Assembly (NCBI RefSeq): GCF_900104695.1
Contig: NZ_FNSW01000001.1
Coordinates: 3,652,001-3,716,000 of the forward strand
Reading direction: 5' to 3'
DNA length: 64,000 nt
Source of the DNA: Paenibacillus sp. GP183
Lineage (GTDB): Bacteria > Bacillota > Bacilli > Paenibacillales > NBRC-103111
A model generated the notes under the pieces. It did no database searches and was not told where the DNA came from. It saw only the letters and a program-made list of their open reading frames with translations. How positions within the stretch are numbered: the stretch's first letter is position 1; every line of letters begins with the position of its first letter. Below, piece by piece: positions 33,715 through 43,202 of the stretch. The position numbers and the translations under genes were made by a program.

Positions 33715-36222
33715 ATGCTAGGACTTGTTAAAAAGATTTTTGGTGATTCCAATGAACGAGAAATCAAGCGCATGTGGAAAACTGTCGATCAGATTAATAG
33801 CCTCGAGCCATCCATGGAGGCTTTATCAGACGAGGAACTCAAAGCCAAAACCACTGAATTCAAAGAGCGTTTGGCATCAGAGGAAGAGGATTTGGACGAC
33901 ATTCTTCCGGAGGCTTTTGCAGTAGTTAGGGAAGCATCCAAGCGCACATTGGGTAAGCGCCATTATGATGTACAGCTAGTAGGCGGTATGGTGCTTCACG
34001 AGGGCCGTATAGCGGAGATGAGAACCGGGGAAGGTAAAACCCTCGTCGGAACATTGCCGGTTTATTTGAACGCTTTGCTTGGGCAAGGGGTGCATGTTGT
34101 TACCGTCAATGATTATTTGGCTCAGCGTGACAGTGCGGAGATGGGCCAGATTTATGATTTCCTGGGCTTGACTGTAGGTGTGAACCTGCATGATTTATCT
34201 CATGAAGAAAAACAAGAGGCTTATGCCTGCGACATCACATACGGAACGAACAATGAATATGGCTTCGACTATTTGCGCGATAACATGGTGCTGTATAAAG
34301 AGCAGATGGTGCAGCGGCCGCTTTATTTTGCCGTAATTGATGAAGTGGATTCGATTTTGGTCGATGAGGCCAGAACGCCGTTGATTATTTCGGGACAAGC
34401 AGCAAAGTCTACAGATATGTACTATGCGGCCGATCGTTTTATAACCAGGCTGACTCCCGATGAGGATTATACGGTGGACATCAAGGTCAAATCCGTCGTT
34501 TTAACTGAAGCGGGTGTGACCAAAGCTGAGCGGGCTTTTGGCATCGACAACTTGTTCGACCATAACAACGTGACCATCAACCATCACATCACTCAAGCTT
34601 TAAAAGCACACGTCATCATGAAAAATGAAGTGGATTATGTGGTGCAAGAGGGCGAAGTGATCATCGTCGATGAATTCACCGGACGCATGATGACAGGCCG
34701 CCGTTACAGCGATGGATTGCATCAAGCGATTGAAGCCAAGGAGCAGCTGGAAGTGCAGAATGAAAGCATGACGCTGGCTACCATTACCTTCCAGAACTAT
34801 TTCCGGATGTACCGCAAGCTTGCGGGGATGACCGGTACGGCGAAGACGGAAGAAGAAGAATTCAAGAAAATTTACGGCCTGGAAGTCATCATCGTTCCAA
34901 CCAACCGCCCGATGATCCGCACGGATCTGCCGGATGTGGTCTACAAGTCCGAAAATGGCAAGTTCAGTGCCGTCGTCGACGAAATTGTAAAACGGCATCA
35001 AAAAAACCAGCCGGTCCTTGTCGGTACAATTTCGATCGAGAACTCCGAGCGTTTGTCTCAAATGCTGAAGAAAAAAGGTGTGCAGCATAAAGTCCTCAAC
35101 GCCAAATATCACGCCGAAGAAGCAGAAATCGTTGCTCGCGCAGGTGAACCTGGGGCGGTTACGATTGCAACGAACATGGCGGGACGCGGTACCGATATTG
35201 TGCTCGGTGTAAATGTACCTGATGTAGGGGGACTGCATATCATAGGTACGGAGCGCCATGAGAGTAGAAGGATCGATAATCAGCTGCGCGGCCGCGCAGG
35301 ACGCCAAGGCGATCCCGGGTCCTCCCAGTTCTACCTCTCATTAGAGGATGAACTGATGAAGCGTTTTGGCGCCGATAACATTATGGCGATGATGGAACGT
35401 CTGGGCATGGAAGAAGACCAGCCGATCGAGAGCAAGCTGATCAGCCGGGCTGTTGAATCCGCTCAGAAGCGTGTCGAAGGCAATAACTTCGATGTGCGTA
35501 AAATCGTCCTCCAATACGATGATGTCATGAACCAGCAGCGCGGGATTATTTACAAGCAGCGCAAAGAAGTGCTGGAATCGGACAACATCCGTAAAATTGC
35601 GGAGGATATGATTGCTTCGGTGATCGATCGTGTGGTCAAGGCGCACTGTCCGGTCGAACAGATTCCGGAAGAGTGGGAGCTGCAGGAAGTTGCAGATTTC
35701 GTTAACAATACTTTCCTGCAAGAGGGACAGCTTACAGACAAAGACATCTGGGGCAAAGAGCAGGAAGAGATTATAGCGTATATTCAAGATTTGGTCAGCA
35801 AGCGCTATGACGAGCGCGAAGAGGAAATCGGCCAAGAATTCATGCGTGAATTCGAGAAGGTTGTCGTGCTTCGGGCTGTTGACAGCAAATGGATGGATCA
35901 CATCGATGCGATGGACCAGCTGCGTCAAGGGATTCATCTGAGAGCTTACGGCGGCACGGATCCGCTTCGCGAGTATCAATTCGAAGGCTTCGAGATGTTC
36001 CAGGAGATGATCGGGAACATTCAAGAAGAAGTGGCGACCTACATCATGAAGGCGCATGTGGAAAGCAACCTGGAACGGCAAGCTGTGGCGGAAGGCCAAG
36101 CGGTCGATACCAAGAATGAAGCAGGCGGCAAGAAGCCTGTCGTGCGTGACGACCGTATCGGGCGCAACGATCCATGCCCTTGCGGAAGCGGCAAGAAATT
36201 CAAACAGTGCCACGGGAAGTAA
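33715..36222 (+). CDS. secA: Preprotein translocase ATPase SecA
   Basis: 835 residues from ATG 33715 ([13 protein letters not shown]), preceded by AAAGGGG; an upstream in-frame ATG at 33691 is less typical. Walker A is in [20 protein letters not shown], the DEAD-like motif in [18 protein letters not shown], then the preprotein-crosslinking and scaffold regions, [11 protein letters not shown], and the C-terminal zinc-binding tail [18 protein letters not shown]. It drives export of signal-peptide-bearing proteins through SecYEG. A weak promoter (TTGCGG-N17-TACAAT) lies at 33649-33677. Confidence 0.97.
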   Translation: MLGLVKKIFGDSNEREIKRMWKTVDQINSLEPSMEALSDEELKAKTTEFKERLASEEEDLDDILPEAFAVVREASKRTLGKRHYDVQLVGGMVLHEGRIAEMRTGEGKTLVGTLPVYLNALLGQGVHVVTVNDYLAQRDSAEMGQIYDFLGLTVGVNLHDLSHEEKQEAYACDITYGTNNEYGFDYLRDNMVLYKEQMVQRPLYFAVIDEVDSILVDEARTPLIISGQAAKSTDMYYAADRFITRLTPDEDYTVDIKVKSVVLTEAGVTKAERAFGIDNLFDHNNVTINHHITQALKAHVIMKNEVDYVVQEGEVIIVDEFTGRMMTGRRYSDGLHQAIEAKEQLEVQNESMTLATITFQNYFRMYRKLAGMTGTAKTEEEEFKKIYGLEVIIVPTNRPMIRTDLPDVVYKSENGKFSAVVDEIVKRHQKNQPVLVGTISIENSERLSQMLKKKGVQHKVLNAKYHAEEAEIVARAGEPGAVTIATNMAGRGTDIVLGVNVPDVGGLHIIGTERHESRRIDNQLRGRAGRQGDPGSSQFYLSLEDELMKRFGADNIMAMMERLGMEEDQPIESKLISRAVESAQKRVEGNNFDVRKIVLQYDDVMNQQRGIIYKQRKEVLESDNIRKIAEDMIASVIDRVVKAHCPVEQIPEEWELQEVADFVNNTFLQEGQLTDKDIWGKEQEEIIAYIQDLVSKRYDEREEEIGQEFMREFEKVVVLRAVDSKWMDHIDAMDQLRQGIHLRAYGGTDPLREYQFEGFEMFQEMIGNIQEEVATYIMKAHVESNLERQAVAEGQAVDTKNEAGGKKPVVRDDRIGRNDPCPCGSGKKFKQCHGK

Positions 36223-36288
36223 AAGACCTGCCTGCGGGTGTTGTAAGGTGAACGTAATTTGCGAGATGACATAGATGAGGTGTAAGGC

Positions 36289-37417
36289 ATGCTGGAACCA
36301 GAAGTGAAACACGATTTAAGGGAAACGGCAAAGCGACTATCCGAATTACGGGGGTCTCTTTGACTTGGATCACAAGCTCGAAGCGATTGGTGATTTTGAA
36401 GAAAAGATGGCGGCTCCGGACTTTTGGGACGACAATGAAAAGGCCCAAAAGACGATTGGTGAGCTGAATGCGATCAAGAGCGTGGTCGAGGAATTTCAGA
36501 AGATGTCAGGGGAGTATGAAGACCTGGAGGTCATGGCTCAGCTCGTCGATGAGGAAGCCGATGACAGCTTGATCGGCGAGATCACAACGGGTATCGCGGC
36601 TTTGGTCAAGAAGCTCGAGGGCTTCGAGCTGGGACTGCTGCTTAGTCAGCCTTACGACAGGCTGAATGCTATCCTGGAGCTCCATCCGGGAGCAGGCGGC
36701 ACCGAATCCCAGGACTGGGCGGAGATGCTGCTGCGCATGTACCGCCGCTGGGCGGAAAAGCGCGGCTACATCGTCGAGGTGCTCGACTACCTGCCGGGCG
36801 ATGAAGCCGGCGTAAAGAGCGTCACGCTGTTAATCAAAGGCTTCAATGCCTACGGATATCTGAAGGCAGAGAAGGGCGTGCACCGACTCGTGCGCATTTC
36901 GCCTTTTGACGCGTCGGGGCGGCGTCATACCTCGTTCGTCTCATGCGATGTGATGCCGGAGATCGAGGACGATACAGAAGTTGAGATCCGTACCGAGGAT
37001 CTCAAGATCGATACGTATCGCGCTACCGGAGCGGGCGGTCAGCATATCAACACAACCGATTCGGCGGTGCGTATCACGCACATCCCTTCAGGTGTGGTGG
37101 TGAGCTGTCAGCAAGAGCGGTCCCAAATCAAGAACCGCGAGAAGGCCATGAAGATGCTGCGTTCTCGGCTCTATGAGAAAAAAATCGAGGAGCAGGAAAA
37201 GCATCTGGCCGAGATTCGCGGCGAGCAGTCGGTTATTGCTTGGGGCAGCCAGATCCGTTCCTATGTCTTCCATCCATACAGTATGATCAAGGACCATCGG
37301 ACTTCCGAGGAAACCGGCAATGTTGGCGCCGTGATGGACGGTGATCTGGATCCTTTCATCGATGCATATTTAAGATTTCAAATTAATCTGAACAAAGATG
37401 CGGATCGGCCAAGTTAA
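36289..37417 (+). CDS. prfB: Peptide chain release factor 2, with programmed +1 frameshift
   Basis: The reading starts at ATG 36289 ([24 protein letters not shown]) and meets UGA at 36361; the ribosome slips +1 on CTT so that GAC (36362) follows Leu24. The full product is ~375 residues. RF2 recognises UGA and UAA: the tripeptide SPF is in [16 protein letters not shown], and the catalytic GGQ in [23 protein letters not shown] is preceded by GAGGTGTAAGG. The protein thus limits its own synthesis by terminating at the in-frame UGA when abundant. It follows secA, as in B. subtilis. Confidence 0.96.
36351..36364 (+). promoter_or_regulatory. prfB programmed frameshift site
   Basis: CGGGGGTCTCTTTGAC: an internal Shine-Dalgarno-like GGGGG three bases before the slippery CTT, followed by the in-frame TGA C. 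This is the classical RF2 autoregulatory signal. Confidence 0.95.
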
Positions 37418-37423
37418 CAAACA

Positions 37424-37457
37424 AAAATCCTACACTGGAAGCGGTGTAGGATTTTTA
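37424..37457 (+). terminator. Rho-independent terminator after prfB
   Basis: A 12-bp perfect stem AAAATCCTACAC / GTGTAGGATTTT with an 8-nt loop, followed by T residues. Confidence 0.92.
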
Positions 37458-37489
37458 TTAAAGGAAGCTTGAGCATGTCATTCAATCAT

Positions 37490-37522
37490 TTTATGCATGT
37501 TTGGATGCATAGAGTGCATAAA
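37490..37522. repeat. TGCAT-rich inverted repeat upstream of argC
   Basis: TTTATGCA (37490-37497) and TGCATAAA (37515-37522) form a perfect 8-bp inverted repeat, and TGCATGTTTGGATGCA (37495-37510) is a second palindrome inside it. No T-run follows, so this is more likely a protein-binding site than a terminator. Confidence 0.4.
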
Positions 37523-37568
37523 CATATTTAAGAAGGACTTATAAATCAAAAGATATATGAAATACCAA

Positions 37569-37603
37569 TTGTATTATTATACTATCGAATGTATAATAAT
37601 ACA
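37569..37603 (+). promoter_or_regulatory. argC promoter overlapped by two ARG-box-like palindromes
   Basis: TTGTAT (37569-37574), a 17-nt spacer and TATAAT (37592-37597) form the promoter. TGTATTATTATACT (37570-37583) and TGTATAATAATACA (37590-37603) each match 10-11 of 14 bases of the ARG-box consensus TGAATAATTATTCA, and they are centred 20 bp apart. Together they form a 12-bp perfect inverted repeat (GTATTATTATAC-N8-GTATAATAATAC). A pair of boxes two helical turns apart covering -35 and -10 fits repression by hexameric ArgR/AhrC with arginine. Confidence 0.7.
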
Positions 37604-37633
37604 TATCTTTAACCGACATTGGAGGAAGTATAC

Positions 37634-38683
37634 ATGAGTAATGAATTAAGAGCGGCTATTGTCGGAGCAACCGGCTACGGCGGCGCAGAGCTGATTCGGC
37701 TATTGCAGGCTCACCCCTTCGTGCGCCTCACGTCGGTCATCTCCACCTCTAGCGCCGGAGATCCGATTGTAGATGGCTTTCCGCATTTACATAATATTGT
37801 ATTGAATACTCTTGATGAGCTGGAGGTTGAATTGATTGCCGGCAAGGCGGATCTCGTCTTTCTTGCCACACCGGCGGGAGTAAGCATCGGCTTGTCCCCC
37901 AAGCTTCTCGCCGCGGGACTTAAAGTCATTGATCTCTCCGGCGATTTCAGGCTCAAATCACCGGACGTGTATGAGAAATGGTACAAACGCAAAGCAGCGG
38001 ACGAAGCTGACTTGGCCAAAGCGGTATACGGTCTTTGTGAAGCCTTCGGAGATGAGGCCCAAGGGGCGGACTTCATTTCCAATCCGGGCTGTTATGCAAC
38101 CTCAACCTTATTAGGGCTGATTCCGGCTGTGAAAGCAGGATGGATCGATCCGTCCTCGATCATCATTGACGCAAAATCCGGTGTTTCCGGAGCGGGTCGC
38201 GGTGTGAACCTGGGTGTGCATTTTGCCGAGGTGAACGAGAATTTCTCCGCTTATAAGCTAAATAAGCATCAACATGTACCCGAGATTGAGCAAGCCTTGG
38301 GACGTATTGCCGGGCATGAGGTGGTGACTACCTTCACGACTCACTTGGTTCCCATGACGCGCGGCATTATGTCGACGATGTATGCAACGATCAAAGGCGA
38401 GCGATCCGATGAGGATTTTATCCAGCTGTATCGGGAGTATTATGAAGGTCGCCGTTTTGTGAGAATCCGTCCGCAGGGCAAATGGCCGTCTACCAAGGAA
38501 GTGTGCGGTTCGAATTACTGCGATATTGGTTTTGCGGTTGATGAGCGAACAGGTAGGGTGACGATTATCTCGGTCGAAGACAATATGGTCAAAGGCGCCG
38601 CCGGGCAGGCCATCCAGAATTTGAATTTGATGATGGGCTGGGATGAAACTACAGGGCTGCTCTTTGCACCGATGTATCCATAA
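37634..38683 (+). CDS. argC: N-acetyl-gamma-glutamyl-phosphate reductase
   Basis: 349 residues from ATG 37634, preceded by GGAGGAAG. It reduces N-acetyl-glutamyl phosphate with NADPH, step 3 of arginine synthesis. The Rossmann motif VGATGYGGAELIRLL is at the N-terminus, the catalytic Cys153 in SNPGCYATSTLLGL, and the later conserved segment in VPMTRGIMSTMYA. First gene of the arg run behind the ARG-box promoter. Confidence 0.96.
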   Translation: MSNELRAAIVGATGYGGAELIRLLQAHPFVRLTSVISTSSAGDPIVDGFPHLHNIVLNTLDELEVELIAGKADLVFLATPAGVSIGLSPKLLAAGLKVIDLSGDFRLKSPDVYEKWYKRKAADEADLAKAVYGLCEAFGDEAQGADFISNPGCYATSTLLGLIPAVKAGWIDPSSIIIDAKSGVSGAGRGVNLGVHFAEVNENFSAYKLNKHQHVPEIEQALGRIAGHEVVTTFTTHLVPMTRGIMSTMYATIKGERSDEDFIQLYREYYEGRRFVRIRPQGKWPSTKEVCGSNYCDIGFAVDERTGRVTIISVEDNMVKGAAGQAIQNLNLMMGWDETTGLLFAPMYP

Positions 38684-38764
38684 TTCAATTATTCATAAAA
38701 AAATCGAAACAGATCATTCATCAAAATAAAACAGATCATTCAAAAGGTTAGGTTAGGTGGAGCA

Positions 38765-39994
38765 ATGATGACGGTTCAGGGGAAATTTACCATACTGCCG
38801 GAGGGCACGGTCACCACGCCCAAAGGATTTACTGCAGGAGGCCTGCACTGCGGCCTCAAAAAAACGGAGCGCCATGACCTCGGCGCCATTGTTTGTGAAG
38901 TGCCTGCGTCAGCGGCGGGCGTCTACACGCTGAACGCGTTTCAAGCGGCGCCGCTGCGAGTGACGCAAGAAAGCATCGCTGCAGGCGGCAAACTGCAGGC
39001 GATGATCGTCAACAGCGGCAACGCCAACGCGTGCACCGGCCAGCAGGGCGAAGCCGATGCGCGGGCCATGCGGGCCGCTGCCGCCGAGGCGCTGGGCGTC
39101 GCCGAACACCACGTGGGCGTCACGTCCACGGGGGTGATCGGCGAGCTGCTGCCGATGGCGAAGGTCTTAGGCGGCATTGCGAAGCTGCCGCAAAGGGTCA
39201 AGGCGGACGGAGGCGACGACTTCTGCCAGGCGATCCTGACCACGGATCTCGTGCAGAAGATGACGTGCGTCCGCTTGAGCGTGAACGGCAAAGCGGTGCA
39301 TATTGCCGGAGCCGCCAAGGGTTCGGGGATGATTCACCCGAACATGGCCACCATGCTCGGCTTCATCACCACCGATGCCGAGATCGAAAGCGAATACCTG
39401 CAGCTGCTGCTGAGCAGGGTTACGGACAATACGTTCAACATGATCACTGTTGACGGCGATACGAGCACCAACGACATGGTCGTGGTGATGGCCAGCGGCC
39501 TGGCGAACAACGAAGCGCTGCATCCAGAGCATCCGGATTGGGAGGCGTTCGCCGCCGGTTTTCAATACGTGGGCGAATACCTCGCCAAAGCGATTGCCCG
39601 TGACGGCGAAGGCGCCACGAAGCTGATCGAAGTCAGCGTCAAGGGCGCTGAGACCGACAATGCGGCGCGGGCGATTGCCAAGACCGTGATCGGCTCCAGC
39701 CTTGTGAAATCCGCATGCTTTGGCGCGGATGCGAACTGGGGGCGGATCATAGCGGCGGTCGGCCGTTCCGGACAGCGGGTGAACCCGGACACTGTGGATA
39801 TTCGACTGGGCGACATCGCTGTGCTGGAGCAGTCGCGTCCTGTGAAGTTTGACGAGGAAAAAGCGGCCGAATATTTGAAAGGCGACACGGTGAACATTCA
39901 CATCGATTTACACATGTCCGCAGGGCAAGCAACAGGCTGGGGCTGCGATTTGACCTATGATTACGTGAGGATCAATGCCGCTTACCGGACTTAG
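38765..39994 (+). CDS. argJ: Bifunctional ornithine acetyltransferase / N-acetylglutamate synthase
   Basis: 409 residues. ArgJ transfers acetyl from N-acetylornithine to glutamate and thus recycles the acetyl group. The self-cleavage site is in GSGMIHPNMATMLGF, where the Thr becomes the new N-terminus of the beta chain. Other motifs are VNSGNANACTGQQG, the DNTFNMITVDGDTSTND segment and GADANWGRIIAA. GTTAGGTGGAG precedes ATGs at 38765 and 38768. The 81-bp gap before it contains a duplicated ACAGATCATTCA and an AATTATTCA half ARG-box. Confidence 0.96.
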   Translation: MMTVQGKFTILPEGTVTTPKGFTAGGLHCGLKKTERHDLGAIVCEVPASAAGVYTLNAFQAAPLRVTQESIAAGGKLQAMIVNSGNANACTGQQGEADARAMRAAAAEALGVAEHHVGVTSTGVIGELLPMAKVLGGIAKLPQRVKADGGDDFCQAILTTDLVQKMTCVRLSVNGKAVHIAGAAKGSGMIHPNMATMLGFITTDAEIESEYLQLLLSRVTDNTFNMITVDGDTSTNDMVVVMASGLANNEALHPEHPDWEAFAAGFQYVGEYLAKAIARDGEGATKLIEVSVKGAETDNAARAIAKTVIGSSLVKSACFGADANWGRIIAAVGRSGQRVNPDTVDIRLGDIAVLEQSRPVKFDEEKAAEYLKGDTVNIHIDLHMSAGQATGWGCDLTYDYVRINAAYRT

Positions 39995-40103
39995 GATCAT
40001 CAGGCATTTATTTCTTTAATATACTCGGATTTCTCTCAATAGCAGTTCGAAAGTCTATGATTCCGTATAGGTTTCAACTCTTTAAGAAAGGAGCATGCAA
40101 GTC

Positions 40104-40895
40104 ATGAGTCATAGTTGTTTTGTCATGAAATGCGGCGGGAGTACACTCGCAGCCCTGCCGGACAGCTTTTTTGCCGATATGAAGCAGCTGCAGGATGAAG
40201 GCTTGGTGACAGTAGTCGTGCATGGCGGCGGTCCGGCTATCTCGGATACGCTGTCCAAGCTGGGCATCGAAACGGAGTTTGTCGGCGGTTTGCGCAAAAC
40301 GAATGAAGCTGTGCTGGATGTGGTGGAGATGGTGCTGTCCGGGCAGATCAATAAGGAGATTGTGCGACGAATTCAGCTGGCCGGCGCCAAAGCGCTTGGA
40401 TTGTCCGGCGTCGACGGGCAGTTGATTCAGGCGAAGCCGGTCAGAAACAGTGATGAAGTAGGCCTGGTTGGCGAAGTGACGCATGTGAACGCAGAGCTCA
40501 TCTTCGGTATCGTAGACATGGGCTACATTCCTGTCATTGCACCGGTCGGACTTGGCTCCGATGGAGGTCAGCGATACAATATCAATGCCGATACGGCAGC
40601 GGGAGCCGTAGCTTCCCATTTGGGCGCGGAGCGGATGATTGTCGTGACCGATGTGCCTGGCATTTTGAAAACTGTGGACGGAGAGAAGCAGGTGCTTACT
40701 TCTGTAACAGTAGCCGAAATAGAACAAATGATTGCGGACGGTGACATTTATGGCGGCATGATTCCCAAGGTTCGCGCTGCCATTGCCTGTATTCAAGGAC
40801 AAGTGCAAGAGGTCGTGATCGTCAACGGTTCGGAACCGGGCGTGCTGAGCAAGGCGTTAAAAGGAAACCGCATCGGAACGAGAATCGTTAAGTAA
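40104..40895 (+). CDS. argB: Acetylglutamate kinase
   Basis: 263 residues from ATG 40104, with AAAGGAG (40087-40093) at good spacing; ATG 40095 lies too close to that site. It phosphorylates N-acetylglutamate, the second step. The amino-acid-kinase fold is seen in FVMKCGGSTL, the glycine-rich VVHGGGPAISDTL, and NINADTAAGAVASHL followed by VTDVPGIL near the ATP site. The gap 39995-40094 shows no gene. Confidence 0.95.
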   Translation: MSHSCFVMKCGGSTLAALPDSFFADMKQLQDEGLVTVVVHGGGPAISDTLSKLGIETEFVGGLRKTNEAVLDVVEMVLSGQINKEIVRRIQLAGAKALGLSGVDGQLIQAKPVRNSDEVGLVGEVTHVNAELIFGIVDMGYIPVIAPVGLGSDGGQRYNINADTAAGAVASHLGAERMIVVTDVPGILKTVDGEKQVLTSVTVAEIEQMIADGDIYGGMIPKVRAAIACIQGQVQEVVIVNGSEPGVLSKALKGNRIGTRIVK

Positions 40896-40968
40896 GTATT
40901 GGTCTTATCTTTCAGTTTGCTTTTATCTTGTAAGTCCTTATCCTATTTTTCATCAAAAAGGAGTGAAT

Positions 40969-42165
40969 ATGTTTATGAATGATGTTCAAAGCTCGTTATT
41001 TCCCACTTATGCCAGATACCCGATTGCTTTTGTAAAAGGCGAGGGAAGCCGCCTCTGGGACGACAAGGGCAAGGAATATATCGATTTGATGAGCGGAATT
41101 TCCGTCACCAATCTGGGTCATGCCCCCAAGCAGGTCAAGGAAAAGCTGATAGCCCAGCTGGATCAGCTGTGGCATACGAGCAACCTGTTTCACATACCGA
41201 ATCAGGAGAAGCTCGCCAAGCTGTTGACGGATAACAGCTGTGCGGATGCCGTGTTTTTCTGTTCTACCGGTGCGGAAGCCAACGAAGCCGCAATCAAGCT
41301 GGCCCGCCGTTATTCGCAAAAGGTCAAGAAGACGGAGCGGTATGAGATCATTACGTTTCAGATGTCCTTTCATGGACGGACTTTGGCTACATTGACCGCT
41401 ACAGGACAGGACAAAGTAAAGGAAGGCTTTCATCCACTTCCGGACGGCTTCGTTTATGCCGATTTCAATGATATCGAATCCGTAAAAAGTCTGCTTTCGG
41501 ATAAAACGTGCGCCATCATGCTGGAGCTGGTACAGGGAGAGAGTGGCGTGCATCCTGTTGAGCCTGCTTTTATCAAGCAGGTAGCGGAGCTTTGCAAACA
41601 GCAGGATCTGCTGCTCATTTTGGATGAGATCCAGACGGGTATGGGACGTACGGGCAAGCTTTTTGCCTATGAGCATTACGGGATTGAGCCGGATATTTTC
41701 ACCCTCGCCAAAGGGTTGGGCAGCGGATTCCCGATCGGGGCCATGCTGGGTAAAGCCAAGCTGCGGGAAGCTTTCAATGCCGGCAGTCACGGCTCTACTT
41801 TCGGAGGAACGCCGATCGCTACGGCTGCAGGAATTGCCACTTTGGAGACGATTTTGGGCGAAAATTTGGTTGAGCGCGCTGCAGAACTCGGCCAATTCGC
41901 ACTGGAGTCTCTGCAATCCCAGCTGGCTGGAAATCCACTGGTACAAGAGGTTCGAGGTCAAGGCATGCTGATCGGCATTGCCTGCACCCAGCCCGTATCG
42001 GAAGTGATTAGCGAGATTCATGAGCAAGGTGTGATGGTCATTACGGCAGGGCCGAATGTGATTCGTTTGGCGCCAAGCCTGGCGATCCCCAAAGAAGATT
42101 TGGAAAAAGGGCTTGCTCTCATTTGCTCCGTTTTGGCCAACAAGGCTTTAACGAAGGTTCAGTAG
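40969..42165 (+). CDS. argD: Acetylornithine aminotransferase
   Basis: 398 residues from ATG 40969; AAAAGGAG ends at 40963, and GTG 40963 and ATG 40975 are in-frame alternatives. A class-III PLP transaminase: the glycine-rich SGISVTNLGHAPK, VFFCSTGAEANEAAIKLARR, the Asp of LLILDEIQTGMGRTGK and the Schiff-base Lys in FTLAKGLGSGFPIGAMLGK. It converts acetylglutamate semialdehyde to N-acetylornithine. Confidence 0.96.
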   Translation: MFMNDVQSSLFPTYARYPIAFVKGEGSRLWDDKGKEYIDLMSGISVTNLGHAPKQVKEKLIAQLDQLWHTSNLFHIPNQEKLAKLLTDNSCADAVFFCSTGAEANEAAIKLARRYSQKVKKTERYEIITFQMSFHGRTLATLTATGQDKVKEGFHPLPDGFVYADFNDIESVKSLLSDKTCAIMLELVQGESGVHPVEPAFIKQVAELCKQQDLLLILDEIQTGMGRTGKLFAYEHYGIEPDIFTLAKGLGSGFPIGAMLGKAKLREAFNAGSHGSTFGGTPIATAAGIATLETILGENLVERAAELGQFALESLQSQLAGNPLVQEVRGQGMLIGIACTQPVSEVISEIHEQGVMVITAGPNVIRLAPSLAIPKEDLEKGLALICSVLANKALTKVQ

Positions 42166-42222
42166 ATTTTCGGTAGAGCTCGCATACGAATGAGAGATTT
42201 ATAGACAGAAAGGCGGATGCAA

Positions 42223-43179
42223 ATGGATACGAGCGTGAAGGAGCAATTGGCCGATCAGCTGAAGGGAAGAGATTTCCTGGCATTGGTAGACTATACAACG
42301 GAAGAAATTGAATATTTGCTGCAGCTTGCGCTTGATTTGAAACACAGGCAAAAGGCGGGCGTGCCGCATGCCTTTTTAGAGGGCAAAACCTTGGGTATGA
42401 TTTTCGAAAAATCATCAACTCGCACCCGGGTTTCTTTTGAGGTGGGCATTTACCAGCTTGGCGGCCGTGCTTTATTTTTAAGCAAAAATGATATACAGCT
42501 TGGTCGTGGAGAAACGGTATGGGATACAGCGCAAACGTTGTCCCGTTATCTGGACGGCATCATGATTCGCACTTTCGGCCACAGCAGGGTCATTGAACTG
42601 GCAAGAGGGGCTACCGTGCCGGTGATTAATGGATTATCGGATTCCTCCCATCCTTGTCAGGCGCTGGCGGATTATCAAACCGTGTTGGAGAAAAAGGGTA
42701 CCTTGTGTGGTCTGAAGGTCGCTTACATTGGGGACGGCAACAACATGGCGCATTCCTTGATGATGGGCGCATGCAAGCTGGGAATGGACTTTGCCATTGC
42801 GACTCCCGAGGGGTACGCTCCGGATCGGGAGATGGTCCAATCTTCACAGGAAAACGCCAATCAGTCCGGCTCCAAGCTGCTGGTTTGCACGGATCCGCGT
42901 GAGGCCGTTGAAAATGCTGATGTGGTCTATACGGATGTGTGGGCGAGCATGGGCTTTGAAGAAGAGCAAAAAGAACGCGAAATTGCTTTCAAGTCTTTTC
43001 AAGTGAACGAAGCCTTGACGGCCTACGCGAAAAAGGATTATTTATTCATGCATTGCCTGCCTGCGCACCGCGGGGAAGAAGTGAGTGAAGGCGTTATGGA
43101 TGGCGCGCATTCGATTGTTTTTGACCAGGCGGAGAACCGTCTGCATGCACAAAAGGCCATTATGGCCGCGATTATGTAA
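42223..43179 (+). CDS. argF: Ornithine carbamoyltransferase
   Basis: 318 residues from ATG 42223, six bases after AGAAAGGCGG; ATG 42217 abuts that site. It joins ornithine and carbamoyl phosphate to citrulline. The carbamoyl-phosphate motif is in [14 protein letters not shown], the ornithine-side motifs are [14 protein letters not shown] and [15 protein letters not shown]. In the arg run between argD and argG. Confidence 0.96.
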   Translation: MDTSVKEQLADQLKGRDFLALVDYTTEEIEYLLQLALDLKHRQKAGVPHAFLEGKTLGMIFEKSSTRTRVSFEVGIYQLGGRALFLSKNDIQLGRGETVWDTAQTLSRYLDGIMIRTFGHSRVIELARGATVPVINGLSDSSHPCQALADYQTVLEKKGTLCGLKVAYIGDGNNMAHSLMMGACKLGMDFAIATPEGYAPDREMVQSSQENANQSGSKLLVCTDPREAVENADVVYTDVWASMGFEEEQKEREIAFKSFQVNEALTAYAKKDYLFMHCLPAHRGEEVSEGVMDGAHSIVFDQAENRLHAQKAIMAAIM

Positions 43180-43202
43180 GGAAGAATGGAGAGAACTCAT
43201 AC

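Noticed and set aside
35341-36312. Long open frame on the minus strand opposite secA
   Set aside because: Antisense to a certain secA gene; the translation is low-complexity (Leu/His/Phe-rich), with no ribosome site and no recognisable motif. The same applies to long antisense frames opposite argD (40996-42027), argH (44740-45927), uvrA (59777-60646) and argJ (39167-39901).
36361-36363. Nonsense mutation or sequencing error in prfB
   Set aside because: The context CTT TGA C with an upstream GGGGG is the conserved RF2 programmed frameshift signal, so the stop is functional.
37458-37633. T-box leader for the arg genes
   Set aside because: No T-box sequence, specifier stem or terminator/antiterminator pair could be found; operator-type palindromes explain the region better.
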